A stretch of 64,000 nt of DNA from Rhizobium sp. NFR07 (GCF_900111905.1 NZ_FOKM01000002.1:248001-312000); one strand, 5' to 3'. Shown: positions 1-8,801, counted from the stretch's first letter. The notes: a model not told the origin generated them from the letters alone. Translations and numbers: made by a program.

Positions 1-1124
1 TAGTCCCACGGCTCTTTGCTTTCGTCCGGCTTCTTGACCTGCAGGAGATACATGTCGTGGATCATGCGGCCGTTTGCCGCCACCGTGCCACCTCGCCCGA
101 AGAAATCGTCGACGGGGATTTCGCGCATTGCCTTCGCCACCGCGTCGGCATCATCCGAACCGGCCTTCTCGACCGCCTTGAGATAATGAGTGACCGCGGA
201 ATAGGTACCCGCATGAACCATGTTCGGCATCTTGTTGGTGCGGGCGAAGAACTTCTTGCCGAACTCGCGGCTCTGGTCGTCGAGGTTCCAGTAATAGCCT
301 TCGGTCAGCGTCAGGCCCTGGGCCGCCTCCAGGCCAAGACCATGCACTTCGGCGAGCGTGAACAGCAGCGCGGCAAGGCTCTGGCCGCCCTGCACGATGC
401 CGAATTCGGCTGCCTGCTTGATCGCGTTCGCGGTGTCGAGGCCTGCATTGGCAAGGCCGATCACCTTGGCGCCGGAAGACTGGGCTTGCAACAGGAAGGA
501 CGAGAAGTCCTGCGTCGATAGCGGATGGCGGACCGAGCCCAGCACCTGCCCTCCATTCGCCTTCACATAGTCGCCGGTCTGCTGTTCCAGCGAATAGCCG
601 AAGGCATAGTCCGCAGTCAGGAAGTACCAGCTGTCGCCGCCCTGCTTGACCATGGCGCCGCCAGTGCCGACGGCCAGCGCATGGGTGTCGTAGGCCCAGT
701 GGAAGCCATAGGGCGTGCAGGCTTTGCCGGTCAGGTCGACGGTCGCAGCGCCGGTATTGATGGTTATCTTCTTCTTGTCCTTGGAAAGAGCCTGCACGGC
801 GAGACCGACCGACGAGGTGGTCAGGTCCATGATCGCATCGACCTGCTGCGTGTCATACCATTGGCGGGCGATGTTGGAGGCGACGTCCGGTTTGTTCTGG
901 TGGTCGGCATCGACGATTTCGACCGGCACTCCGAGCACCTTGCCACCGTAGTCCTCGACCGCCATCTTGGCGGCCTCGACCGACGACTTCCCGCCAAAAT
1001 CGGCATAGACGCCCGACTGGTCGTTCAGGACGCCGATTTTCACCTTGCCGTCGGATGCGCTTTGAGCAAATGCAGTGCCACTCGCCAGCACCAGGGCCAG
1101 CGACGTCAGAAACGTCTTTCGCAT
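1..1124 (-). CDS. Branched-chain amino acid-type ABC transporter substrate-binding protein (3' end beyond window)
   Basis: Periplasmic binding protein of the Peripla_BP_6/LivK type, which delivers amino acids, amides or small aromatic/aliphatic acids to a Liv-type ABC importer. Reading leftward from the ATG at 1122-1124 (preceded by GGAGGAGA) gives a Sec signal peptide ending near AFAQ, then the family opening 'KIGVLNDQSGVYADFGG'. The usual 'VDADHQNKPDVAS' and 'DAIMDLTTSSVGLAVQ' strands follow. About 374 codons are visible and the frame is still open at base 1, so the C-terminus lies outside. No permease or ATPase is in view; they could lie further left. It is divergent from a LysR gene that is the likely regulator. 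The substrate cannot be assigned from sequence alone. Confidence 0.9.
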   Translation of the reverse strand, partial: MRKTFLTSLALVLASGTAFAQSASDGKVKIGVLNDQSGVYADFGGKSSVEAAKMAVEDYGGKVLGVPVEIVDADHQNKPDVASNIARQWYDTQQVDAIMDLTTSSVGLAVQALSKDKKKITINTGAATVDLTGKACTPYGFHWAYDTHALAVGTGGAMVKQGGDSWYFLTADYAFGYSLEQQTGDYVKANGGQVLGSVRHPLSTQDFSSFLLQAQSSGAKVIGLANAGLDTANAIKQAAEFGIVQGGQSLAALLFTLAEVHGLGLEAAQGLTLTEGYYWNLDDQSREFGKKFFARTNKMPNMVHAGTYSAVTHYLKAVEKAGSDDADAVAKAMREIPVDDFFGRGGTVAANGRMIHDMYLLQVKKPDESKEPWD

Positions 1125-1155
1125 AAGTTCTCCTCCCAGAGATTGCAGGCTGCGA

Positions 1156-1287
1156 ATCTGTTCAAAATCGGCGGGTCGCCCTCCTCAAAGCAGCCCTTCC
1201 ATGCGGCATGGTTCAGTAAAACGGCCGTTGACGCAAGCAGTGTCGCATTATTAATTGCGGACAGCATCTGTTCATTTCTGAACAGAT
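1156..1287. promoter_or_regulatory. Candidate LysR operator repeats in the divergent intergenic region
   Basis: The nonamer ATCTGTTCA occurs at 1156-1164 and 1266-1274. A perfect inverted copy, TGAACAGAT, lies at 1279-1287, so 1266-1287 is a 9+4+9 dyad. All copies sit between the start of the binding-protein gene (1124) and the LysR gene (1314), where LysR-type regulators normally bind to control themselves and the divergent target. Assignment to this regulator is inference from position and symmetry. Confidence 0.5.
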
Positions 1288-1313
1288 CGGTGGAGGATCT
1301 GACGGGTGAGCGA

Positions 1314-2237
1314 ATGACCGGCAATTCCAGTTTCGGCCATCCCGGCTTTACCTGGGATGATCTCCAGTATTTCCTGGCAGTGGCACGAACAGGCCAGCTT
1401 TCGGTGGCCGCCCGGCATCTGCGCACCAGTCATGCAACGGTCTCCCGCCGCATCGATCGCCTGGAATTCACCCTCAAGGTCAAGTTGTTCGAGCGCAACC
1501 CGCGCGGTTACGTGCTGACCGGCGTCGGCCAGCGGTTCATCGATGCGGCGGAACGCATGGAGGCGGAAGCCGACCGGCTGCAGATGGATATCGCATCCGG
1601 CAGCGCTGCCCATCAGGGTGTCGTGCGGCTGAGCGCCCCGGAAGGCATCGCAAACTATTTTCTCGCCCATCAGATCGGGGATTTCACCGCCCAGCACCCC
1701 AATCTCGCACTCGAACTGGTAACGATCCAGCAGATCATGTCGCTCTCCCGCAAGGAGGCGGACATCGCGATTTCACTGGACCCGCCGAAGGGGGGACCCT
1801 ACGAGATCGAGAAGATCACCGATTATCGCCTCAGCATCTACGGCGCAAAATCCTATCTCGCCGAGCGGCCGGAGATCAGAAGGCGGGAGGACCTGCTTCT
1901 GCATCCCTTCATCGGCTATATCCAGGACATGATCTTCGCGCCGGGGCTGGACTATCTCGGCGACGTGCATCCCGGCATCAAGCCACGCTTCCAGAGTTCC
2001 AGCATCTCGGCACAGATGACGGCGACGCTGCAGCGCCAGGGCTTATGCATCCTTCCGCATTTCATCGCCTGCCGTCAGCCGGAGCTGCAGATCGTGCTGC
2101 CTGATGACGTGCAGCTTACTCGGCACTATTACCTGGTCCGGCACCGGGACATGAGCCGGGTGCCGCGGGTTCGCGCCGTGGCGGACTACCTGACCACCGT
2201 CGTCCAGGAAAACAGGAGCGCCTTCCTCGGCGGCTGA
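1314..2237 (+). CDS. LysR-family transcriptional regulator
   Basis: A 307-residue LysR-type regulator. The N-terminal winged helix-turn-helix spans roughly residues 11-70 (DDLQYFLAVARTGQLSVAAR, then HATVSRRIDRLE), followed by a periplasmic-binding-protein-like effector domain to the C-terminus. The open frame extends upstream to 525, but that part is antisense to the neighbouring binding-protein gene and has no homologous look. The ATG at 1314 is therefore chosen, since it begins just before the HTH. The gene is divergent from the binding-protein gene with a palindromic dyad between them. It ends one base before the convergent ROK gene. Effector unknown; activation of the importer in response to its substrate is inferred. 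Confidence 0.92.
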   Translation: MTGNSSFGHPGFTWDDLQYFLAVARTGQLSVAARHLRTSHATVSRRIDRLEFTLKVKLFERNPRGYVLTGVGQRFIDAAERMEAEADRLQMDIASGSAAHQGVVRLSAPEGIANYFLAHQIGDFTAQHPNLALELVTIQQIMSLSRKEADIAISLDPPKGGPYEIEKITDYRLSIYGAKSYLAERPEIRRREDLLLHPFIGYIQDMIFAPGLDYLGDVHPGIKPRFQSSSISAQMTATLQRQGLCILPHFIACRQPELQIVLPDDVQLTRHYYLVRHRDMSRVPRVRAVADYLTTVVQENRSAFLGG

Positions 2238-2238
2238 T

Positions 2239-3399
2239 CTAGAAGAAGCTGGCCTGGAATGGCCTGACGGCCGCTCCCATGGCGGCAGCATCGCTGGAAA
2301 TTTCCGAGATGATCATCTTCGGGTGGGCACGCACGATGCCATATCGCGGCCTGTCGTAGATGCGCGTTTGCTCGATGAGCATCTCGGCGAGATCCTGCGG
2401 AACCTGGCCACCGAAGACGATTGCCTGCGGGTCGGTCACCGCCCTTATGGCGTTGACCAGGCGGTTATAGGCAGGAGTAACCTCCTCCACCCATTCGGCG
2501 ACACCCGGCCAGTCAGGATTGAAATGCTGGCGCATGTAATGGATCGACGGAACGTTGATGCCGTTCTCGTTGAGCCTCGCGATCAGATATTGCAGCGCCG
2601 GCCGGCGCTTGGATTCCTCGGTATCGAAAATTCCCGAAAACTCGCCGGCGTTGCCATTGCCGCTCTGCAAAAGCTCACCGTCGATGATAACGCCGCCGCC
2701 GAAGCCGTAATTGAAGCTCAGATAGGCAAAGTTGCGGATGAAGCGCCCGACGCCGAACATGGATTCGGCGACTGCTCCCGCTTTCCCGCCATTGATCACC
2801 CAGGCGGGCCGGCTGAAAAGTTCGGCCACGATCGGGCCGAGCCTGATCAGTGACCATTCATGCAGAGGCAGCGGCCCGTTATAGCGGGTGTCTCCCATAT
2901 GGAAGCCGGCGAAGGCGAATCCGACGCCGAAGAAATCCTCATCGGCAAGCTTGTTCTGCCTTTGCAGGTCCAGCAACTGCTGCTTCACCATCTGCAGCGA
3001 CTGGGCCATGCTCTGTTCGCGCAATGCCACCGTGCTTTCGCCCAGGATCTTTCCGCCGAGGTCCATGAGGCAGATGCCGATAATGTCGGTATTGACGGAA
3101 ATCCCGCAGGCATAGGCATGGCTGCCGTTCAGCCGCAGCATCGGGCTCGGCTGGCCGCGGCCAAGCCCAGGCTTGGCATTCCCAAGCGAAATGATGCCGC
3201 GTTCCGCCAGCGTGTCGAGGATGCGATGCACCGATTGTTGGGTGAGCTCCGTGTGACCGGTGATCTCCGAACGGGAAATGCCGGGATTGCGCCAGATCAG
3301 CTGCAGCAGCTTTCGTTCGTTTGAGGAGACGACGCCGGTCTCGCCGGGCCTCAGGAAGCGTTCCGGGATCAAAGCCTCGGGAACATAGAAATCGGACAC
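2239..3399 (-). CDS. ROK-family (NagC/XylR-type) transcriptional regulator
   Basis: A 386-residue ROK-family repressor. The N-terminal winged HTH lies at about residues 25-80 (NERKLLQLIWRNPGISRSEI, TQQSVHRILDTL). A ROK sugar-kinase-like fold follows, with the glycine-rich 'FNYGFGGGVIIDGEL' segment and 'GNAGEFSG' motif near residues 225-255. The start is GTG (3397-3399), with AAGG about 10 nt upstream. It is divergent from the Ugp-like operon that begins at 3588 and is very probably its regulator. ROK regulators usually bind a sugar or sugar phosphate, which fits a pathway releasing a polyol or sugar phosphate. The classical ROK zinc-binding cysteine cluster is not apparent, so the effector pocket may be atypical. 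Confidence 0.88.
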   Translation of the reverse strand: MSDFYVPEALIPERFLRPGETGVVSSNERKLLQLIWRNPGISRSEITGHTELTQQSVHRILDTLAERGIISLGNAKPGLGRGQPSPMLRLNGSHAYACGISVNTDIIGICLMDLGGKILGESTVALREQSMAQSLQMVKQQLLDLQRQNKLADEDFFGVGFAFAGFHMGDTRYNGPLPLHEWSLIRLGPIVAELFSRPAWVINGGKAGAVAESMFGVGRFIRNFAYLSFNYGFGGGVIIDGELLQSGNGNAGEFSGIFDTEESKRRPALQYLIARLNENGINVPSIHYMRQHFNPDWPGVAEWVEEVTPAYNRLVNAIRAVTDPQAIVFGGQVPQDLAEMLIEQTRIYDRPRYGIVRAHPKMIISEISSDAAAMGAAVRPFQASFF

Positions 3400-3512
3400 G
3401 GCCTCAGAACCTTACTTTCAGAGTGTATCTGGCATCGACTGAATGCCCCGCTCACATGCTGATTATCCGCGAAACGCATGTGCATCAAGGGGTTTGCAGC
3501 GTCATTGAATTG

Positions 3513-3529
3513 TTACACATAAAGTGTAA
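3513..3529. promoter_or_regulatory. Candidate operator (TTACAC-N5-GTGTAA) upstream of the Ugp-like operon
   Basis: A perfect 6-bp inverted repeat, TTACAC-ATAAA-GTGTAA, lies 58 bp upstream of the binding-protein start in the divergent region shared with the ROK regulator gene. Position and symmetry suggest a repressor site, probably for the ROK protein. No binding evidence is available from sequence. Confidence 0.4.
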
Positions 3530-3587
3530 TAATAAGCGTGATGGGACGAGGGGATGCTCGGCCCAATGCAAATCTATCGAGGGCAGC

Positions 3588-4895
3588 ATGAAGAATCTTA
3601 CCCTGGCGGCTGTTGCCGCGCTGGCGTTTGGCGCAGGCAGCGCACAGGCTACGGATATCGAATTCTGGTACGGCAATACCGGCCCGGTAGAAACCGCGAT
3701 CAAGGCGCAGTGCGATGCCTTCAATGCTGCCCAGAGCGCGCATCATATCAACTGCGTCGGCCAGGGCAGCTACGAGGTCTCGATGCAGAAGGCGATTGCC
3801 GCCTATCGCGCCAAGAACCATCCCGTCCTCATCCAGTTCTTCGATGCCGGCACGCTCGACCTGATGTTGTCGGATGCCGTCGAGCCGGTCCAGGACCTGA
3901 TGCCGGATGTGAAGTGGGACAGCTACATCGCCGGTGCCCGTGCCTATTACGAAACCTCAAAGGGCAAGCTCTTCGCCCAGCCTTACAATTCCTCGACTCT
4001 GCTGTTCTATACGAACAAGACCGAGCTCGAGAAAGCCGGCATCATGCAGACGCCGACCACCTGGGAAGAGGTGATCGATGCCGCGCGCACGCTCAAGGCC
4101 GCTGGGCATGCCTGCCCCTTCGTCACGGATGGTGACACCTGGCGTATTCTCGAACAGTTCTCGGCGCGTCACGGCCTGCCGATTGCCACGAAGCATAACG
4201 GCTATGACGGTCTCGACGCCGAATATGTGATCAACACCACCTTCGCCGCCAAGCATCTCGCCAATCTCGTCGAATGGCGCAACGAAGGCCTCGTCCGCCT
4301 CGCCGCCGATACCAAGGCCGGCAATTACACCGCCGCTTTCAACGCCGGCGAATGCGCGATGATGGAACAGTCTTCCGGCTCCTACGCCGCGGCCGCCAAG
4401 GCCTTTGACGGCAAGTATGAGCTGACCGTCACCATGGCGCCGATGTACAAGGGTTACGAGCGCCACAACACCTTCGTCGGCGGTGCCTCCATCTATGTCA
4501 TGAAGGGTCACGACAAGGCCGAGATCGAAGCCGCCAAGGCCTTCCTCGACTTCCTGCGCAAGCCGGAACAGCAGATGTTCTTCACGGCGAACACCGGTTA
4601 CGTGCCGGTCACGACCGACGTACTGGATGCGATTGCTGAAAGCGACGAGGCGGATTCGCCGAAATATGCCACCGCCAAAGTCGGCGTCGAATCGATGAAC
4701 CAGCCTGCCACGCCGGATACGCGCGGCATTCGCCTCGGCTTCTACGTGCAGTTCCGCGAAGTCTTCATGGAAGAAACCCAGAAGGCTTTCGCCGGCCAGC
4801 AGACCATGCAGGTGGCACTCGACAACACCAAGAAGCGCGGCGATCAGCTGCTGCGCCGCTTCGAGCAGACCTACAAGGGCAAGCAGCTTCCCTGA
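3588..4895 (+). CDS. UgpB-like ABC transporter substrate-binding protein
   Basis: A 435-residue periplasmic binding protein of the extracellular solute-binding family 1 (UgpB/MalE cluster). E. coli UgpB binds glycerol-3-phosphate and glycerophosphodiesters. A Sec signal peptide covers residues 1-23 (MKNLTLAAVAALAFG, cleavage near AQA-TD). Mature features resemble UgpB: 'IEFWYGNTGPVETAIK', 'IQFFDAGTLDLML', 'LFAQPYNSSTLLFYTNKTEL' and 'FVGGASIYVM'. The open frame extends upstream to 3321, but the ATG at 3588 starts exactly at the signal peptide. It is first of a seven-gene operon with UgpA/E/C-like partners and phosphodiesterases, so a glycerophosphodiester-like ligand is likely. The exact ligand is open. 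Confidence 0.9.
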   Translation: MKNLTLAAVAALAFGAGSAQATDIEFWYGNTGPVETAIKAQCDAFNAAQSAHHINCVGQGSYEVSMQKAIAAYRAKNHPVLIQFFDAGTLDLMLSDAVEPVQDLMPDVKWDSYIAGARAYYETSKGKLFAQPYNSSTLLFYTNKTELEKAGIMQTPTTWEEVIDAARTLKAAGHACPFVTDGDTWRILEQFSARHGLPIATKHNGYDGLDAEYVINTTFAAKHLANLVEWRNEGLVRLAADTKAGNYTAAFNAGECAMMEQSSGSYAAAAKAFDGKYELTVTMAPMYKGYERHNTFVGGASIYVMKGHDKAEIEAAKAFLDFLRKPEQQMFFTANTGYVPVTTDVLDAIAESDEADSPKYATAKVGVESMNQPATPDTRGIRLGFYVQFREVFMEETQKAFAGQQTMQVALDNTKKRGDQLLRRFEQTYKGKQLP

Positions 4896-4914
4896 TCCTG
4901 CATCTCCGATACGC

Positions 4915-4942
4915 GGCATGGGGCGGTTTGCCGCCCCATGCC
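4915..4942 (+). terminator. Intra-operon hairpin between ugpB-like and ugpA-like genes
   Basis: A perfect 12-bp stem (GGCATGGGGCGG at 4915-4926, CCGCCCCATGCC at 4931-4942) with a TTTG loop lies 20 bp after the binding-protein stop. No convincing U-tract follows, so it more likely stabilises the upstream mRNA or attenuates transcription than terminates fully. It would favour excess of the binding protein over the permease. Confidence 0.55.
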
Positions 4943-5012
4943 TTCATATTGTGGGGCCTTCATTCTGTCCGGGCCTTCATCGTTTTGGGCCTCTATTCGC
5001 TTGGACTGCCTG

Positions 5013-5903
5013 ATGTCGTCGGAATCCTCAATGTTCAGCCACCGCTGGCTGCCGCTCCTGCTGGTGGCGCCGTTGATGCTGCTGGTCGTTCTGTTCTTCT
5101 ACATACCGGTCTTTCAGGCCTTCTACTGGTCGTTCTTCCTGGAACAGCCTTTCGGCGGTGGATCACAATTCGTCGGGCTGGAGAATTTCAAGCGCGTCCT
5201 CTCCGATCCTGAATTCTGGATGGCAGGCTGGCGCACCATCGTCTTCATGCTGACCGCCTCGCTGCTCGCGGTTGTCGTGCCGCTGATGCTGGCGATCGCC
5301 GCCGACCGCAGGATCGCGCTGTCCTTTCCGGCCCGCAACATCCTCGTCTGGCCCAAGGGCGTTGCTGGCGCCTCGATCGGCGTCGTCTTCGCCTTCCTGT
5401 TCAATCCCTTCGTCGGCCTCATGGCGCCGTTCAACACGCTGTTTCCCGGCGCGTGGAACCCCGGCATCGACGGAACCGATGCCTTCATCACGCTGGTCGC
5501 AGCCCATGTCTGGAGCGGCATCCCGTTCAATTTCGTCATTCTTCTGGCCGGCCTGCGGTCCATCCCGCATACCCTGACCCAGGCCGCCGCGATCGACGGG
5601 GCAGGGCCGTGGCGGCGAATCTTCGACGTACAATTGCCGCTCATCATGCCGCAGCTCTTCCTGACCTTCGTCCTGGAATTCACCGAGAGCATCACCTCGG
5701 TCTTCGCGCTGATCGATACAATCACCAAGGGCGGCCCCGGCGGATCGACGACGCTGCTCGTCTACAAGATCTATGTCGACGGCTTTTCCGGTTTCGACCT
5801 CTCCGGCGCCTCCACCCAGACGGCCATCCTGATGGTCTTCGTCCTCCTTCTCGCAGCCTGCCAGTTCTTCTACCTCGGCCGGCGCATCAATTACGAGCGC
5901 TGA
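5013..5903 (+). CDS. UgpA-like ABC transporter permease
   Basis: A 296-residue inner-membrane permease of the MalF/UgpA class with about six transmembrane helices. The first is 'WLPLLLVAPLMLLVVLFFYIPV'. The EAA loop that contacts the ATPase is visible as 'TLTQAAAIDGAGPWRRIFDV' near residues 190-210. E. coli UgpA has a similar length (295), which supports ATG 5013. In-frame ATGs at 4938 and 5031 are alternatives; the sequence between 4938 and 5013 does not look like permease. It pairs with the UgpE-like permease 3 bp downstream to form the heterodimeric channel. Confidence 0.88.
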   Translation: MSSESSMFSHRWLPLLLVAPLMLLVVLFFYIPVFQAFYWSFFLEQPFGGGSQFVGLENFKRVLSDPEFWMAGWRTIVFMLTASLLAVVVPLMLAIAADRRIALSFPARNILVWPKGVAGASIGVVFAFLFNPFVGLMAPFNTLFPGAWNPGIDGTDAFITLVAAHVWSGIPFNFVILLAGLRSIPHTLTQAAAIDGAGPWRRIFDVQLPLIMPQLFLTFVLEFTESITSVFALIDTITKGGPGGSTTLLVYKIYVDGFSGFDLSGASTQTAILMVFVLLLAACQFFYLGRRINYER

Positions 5904-5906
5904 GCC

Positions 5907-6824
5907 ATGGTCGAGAAAGCTCGTTCCATCAACATCACCGCGACGCTGCTGCTCATCATCGGCATCGTTTATATCGTCGGGCCTCTCTACCTGACGCTGT
6001 CCACCGCCTCGCAGTCCTACGAATACATGCTGCGCAACGGTCTTGCCTGGATCCCGGGTGGTGAACTGTTCGCCAACATGAGCAAGGTCATCCACGAAAC
6101 GCGCATCCCGATCCAGATGCTGAACAGCATGACAGTGGCCTTCTCCAACGCGCTCGCCACCTGTGCGCTGTCCTTCCTGTCGGCTTATGCGATCGTCTAT
6201 TTCCGCATCCGCTGGGCCGGTATTGTCTTCGCGCTTATCCTGGCGACGATCATGCTGCCGCTCGATATCCGTGTGATCACCACCTATCAGGTCGCCTCCA
6301 ACATTTTCTCGCCGCTTAATGCGGTGCTGGATTTCACCGGCCTCAACAGCCTGATCGCAGACATCTTCGGCACGCCTGTCCATCTCGAACTCAGCGTGCT
6401 CGATACTCGCTTCGGTCTCGTCGCGCCGCTCGTGGCCCATGGTACGGGCACGTTCCTGTTCCGGCAGTTTTTCCTGACCCTGCCCAAGGACCTGTTCAAG
6501 GCGGCGCGGATGGATGGTGCTGGGCCCATCCGTTTTCTCATTGATATCCTGCTGCCGCTTTCACGCACGAGCGTCGCCTCACTCTTTGTGCTCACCTTCC
6601 TGAGCGGCTGGACGCAATATCTCTGGCCACTGGTCGGCGCCTCGACGCCCGACATGCAGACCGCTGTGGTCGGCCTTGCCCGCCTGGTGCCGGATGCCGA
6701 CGGTCAGGTTCCCGATTTCCCGATGATCATGGCCGGCGCCGTGCTCGTCTCCCTCGTTCCCCTGGCCATGATCGCGCTGCTGCAGCGCTATCTCGTCCAG
6801 GGCCTCGTTCTCTCGGAGAAATAA
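5907..6824 (+). CDS. UgpE-like ABC transporter permease
   Basis: A 305-residue MalG/UgpE-class permease. The N-terminal helix is 'ATLLLIIGIVYIVGPLYLTL'. The EAA motif 'DLFKAARMDGAGPIRFLIDI' lies at about residues 195-215, with further hydrophobic segments up to the C-terminal 'LAMIALLQRYLVQGLVL'. It lies 3 bp after the UgpA-like gene and 2 bp before the ATPase, so translation is probably coupled. It forms the second half of the transmembrane channel for the phosphodiester-type substrate. Confidence 0.9.
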   Translation: MVEKARSINITATLLLIIGIVYIVGPLYLTLSTASQSYEYMLRNGLAWIPGGELFANMSKVIHETRIPIQMLNSMTVAFSNALATCALSFLSAYAIVYFRIRWAGIVFALILATIMLPLDIRVITTYQVASNIFSPLNAVLDFTGLNSLIADIFGTPVHLELSVLDTRFGLVAPLVAHGTGTFLFRQFFLTLPKDLFKAARMDGAGPIRFLIDILLPLSRTSVASLFVLTFLSGWTQYLWPLVGASTPDMQTAVVGLARLVPDADGQVPDFPMIMAGAVLVSLVPLAMIALLQRYLVQGLVLSEK

Positions 6825-6826
6825 CC

Positions 6827-7954
6827 ATGGTCGCCATCGGTACCACCATTCGCGACGCTTCAGCCGATATCGAACTGATCGGCGTTACCAAGACCTATGA
6901 TGCGAAGAACGTCGTCATCCCGCCGCTCAGTGTTGCGCTTCGCCCCGGCGAATTCACGGTCATCCTGGGGCCGTCCGGTTGCGGCAAGTCCACCCTTCTG
7001 CAGATGATCGCCGGCCTCGAACGGGTGAGCGGAGGCAAGATCCTCATTTGCGACCGCGAGGTGCAGGACCTGGAGCCGAAGCACCGCGGCTGCGCCATGG
7101 TGTTCCAGAACTACGCGCTTTATCCGCACATGACGGTGGCCGAGAACATGGCCTACAGCCTCAAGGTCGCCGGCATCCCAAAGGCCGAGCGCAATGAACG
7201 CGTCGCGGGAGTGGCGAAAATGCTCGGCCTGTCAGATCTTCTGGCCCGCAAGCCGGCACAGCTGTCCGGCGGACAGCGCCAGCGGGTCGCGATCGGCCGC
7301 GCAATCATCCGCGAGCCGGGTGTGCTGCTCTTCGACGAACCGCTGTCCAATCTCGATGCACAGCTACGCCACGACATGCGCGTCGAGCTTGCCGACCTGC
7401 ACCGCCGCATCGGCGCGACCAGCGTCTTCGTCACCCACGATCAAGTGGAGGCGATGACGCTCGCCGACCGCATCCTCATCCTGAACAAGGGTCGCGTCGA
7501 GCAGTTCGACACGCCGAAGGCGATCTATCACCATCCCGCCTCCGTTTTCGTTGCCAAGTTCATCGGCGCGCCGCCGATGAACATTCTTCAGGTCACGGGC
7601 GACGGTTCCGTCTTGCGGCTTCCTGACGGTCAGGCCGTGGCGAACTATTCCGGCAAGGGTAGCTTTCAGCTGGGAATCCGCCCGGAAGACATCTCGGTCA
7701 ATGCCGGTGGCTCCATCAAGGCCCGGATCCGCTACCGCGAAGACCTCGGTTCCCACGAAATCCTCGAGACCGAGATCGGCTGCCAGCAATTGCGCATCGC
7801 GACACCCTTCGGAGTCGAGATAGACACCACGTCGGTGCTGTCCCTGACCTTCCCGCGAGGTCGCCTGCACCTCTTCGACGGCGAGACGGGCCGCGCCATT
7901 CCCGAAGCATTCGGCACTGCGGCCACCACCCAGTCCATGAAGGAATATCAGTGA
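6827..7954 (+). CDS. UgpC/MalK-like ABC transporter ATP-binding protein
   Basis: A 375-residue cytoplasmic ATPase of the CUT1 family. It has Walker A 'GPSGCGKST' (about residue 48), the Q-loop in 'MVFQNYALYPHMTV', signature 'LSGGQRQRVAIGRAI', Walker B 'VLLFDEPLSNLDA' and the switch histidine in 'VFVTHDQVEAMTLA'. The C-terminal third is the regulatory TOBE/OB region ('LGIRPEDISV') typical of MalK/UgpC. Its stop overlaps the GTG start of the first phosphodiesterase gene by 4 bp, tying import to hydrolysis. Confidence 0.93.
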   Translation: MVAIGTTIRDASADIELIGVTKTYDAKNVVIPPLSVALRPGEFTVILGPSGCGKSTLLQMIAGLERVSGGKILICDREVQDLEPKHRGCAMVFQNYALYPHMTVAENMAYSLKVAGIPKAERNERVAGVAKMLGLSDLLARKPAQLSGGQRQRVAIGRAIIREPGVLLFDEPLSNLDAQLRHDMRVELADLHRRIGATSVFVTHDQVEAMTLADRILILNKGRVEQFDTPKAIYHHPASVFVAKFIGAPPMNILQVTGDGSVLRLPDGQAVANYSGKGSFQLGIRPEDISVNAGGSIKARIRYREDLGSHEILETEIGCQQLRIATPFGVEIDTTSVLSLTFPRGRLHLFDGETGRAIPEAFGTAATTQSMKEYQ

Positions 7955-8781
7955 GCTACAGAGACTTTATCGCCGATCCCGCCCGGGACTGCGCGGTTGT
8001 CGCCCATCGAGGTATCTGGCGGGAAGCGCCGGAAAACAGCCTTCTCGCCATCCAGCGGGCCATCGACGCCGGTTATGATGTGGTTGAGATCGATGTGCGC
8101 CGCAGCGCCGACGGCGGGCTGGTCCTCCTGCATGACGATAGCCTGCAGCGCATGGCGGGTGTCGAGGCGGCGCCGGAAAATCTGTCTTCGCGGGAACTTT
8201 CAGCTCTATACCTGCGCAATCGCGACGGCGGCACCGACAATGCCTTCACCAACGAAAGGCTGCCGCGCCTGGTGGAGGTCTTCGAGCTGACGAGAGGACG
8301 CATATTCCTGCATCTCGACGTCAAGGACCGGGGCATCATTCCGGATGTCATCGCCTGCGCGAAACTGATGGGCGTCGAAGACCAGGTGGATTTCTGGGCC
8401 GCGCTAAAGACGACGGAGGATTTCGCCTGGATCCGCAAGACCATCGCACCCCATGACGTGCTCTTCATGGCCAAGACCCGGCTCAACGTGCCGGATGCCG
8501 CAACCCAGCTCGCGCTTCTGAGAGACCTCTCTCCGTCAGTCTGCGAGATCTACTTCGACCACCTGGAACAGCTTTCCACCCTCGACGGCCCGTTGCGCGA
8601 CAGCGGCATGGCGCTCTGGGTCAATACGCTCGATTCCGTCGCCTGCGCCGGTTTCACCGATACCGCCGCACTGCTTGATCCCGATGCCGTCTGGGGTCGC
8701 CTGATCGATGCCGGCATCTCGGTCATCCAGACCGATGAGGCGGCGGCCCTCAAATCCTACCTCGCGGCCCGCCGCAGCTGA
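7951..8781 (+). CDS. Glycerophosphodiester phosphodiesterase family protein (copy 1)
   Basis: A 276-residue GDPD-family enzyme with no signal peptide, so it should act in the cytoplasm on imported phosphodiesters. GDPD TIM-barrel landmarks are the catalytic 'VAHRGIWREAPENS' near residue 20, 'DVVEIDVRRSADGG', and the second catalytic histidine in 'LLHDDSLQRM'. The canonical E-x-K strand is replaced by 'LHLDVKDRG' near residue 125. The C-terminal substrate-side region ends in 'GISVIQTDE'. The start is GTG 7951, overlapping the ATPase stop (GTGA). A collinear paralogue of identical length follows 20 bp downstream. The family cleaves a phosphodiester to an alcohol and a phosphomonoester; the exact substrate is unknown. 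Confidence 0.9.
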   Translation: MSYRDFIADPARDCAVVAHRGIWREAPENSLLAIQRAIDAGYDVVEIDVRRSADGGLVLLHDDSLQRMAGVEAAPENLSSRELSALYLRNRDGGTDNAFTNERLPRLVEVFELTRGRIFLHLDVKDRGIIPDVIACAKLMGVEDQVDFWAALKTTEDFAWIRKTIAPHDVLFMAKTRLNVPDAATQLALLRDLSPSVCEIYFDHLEQLSTLDGPLRDSGMALWVNTLDSVACAGFTDTAALLDPDAVWGRLIDAGISVIQTDEAAALKSYLAARRS

Positions 8782-8801
8782 CATATCCCAAGGAAAACAA
8801 A

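Noticed and set aside
525..1313. N-terminal extension of the LysR open frame
   Set aside because: It is antisense to the divergent binding-protein gene and lacks LysR similarity; the HTH begins just after ATG 1314.
5163..6440. A 425-codon minus-strand frame across the Ugp-like permease genes
   Set aside because: Composition (very high Asp, Glu, Arg, Gly) is typical of a frame opposite membrane-protein codons, with no domain.
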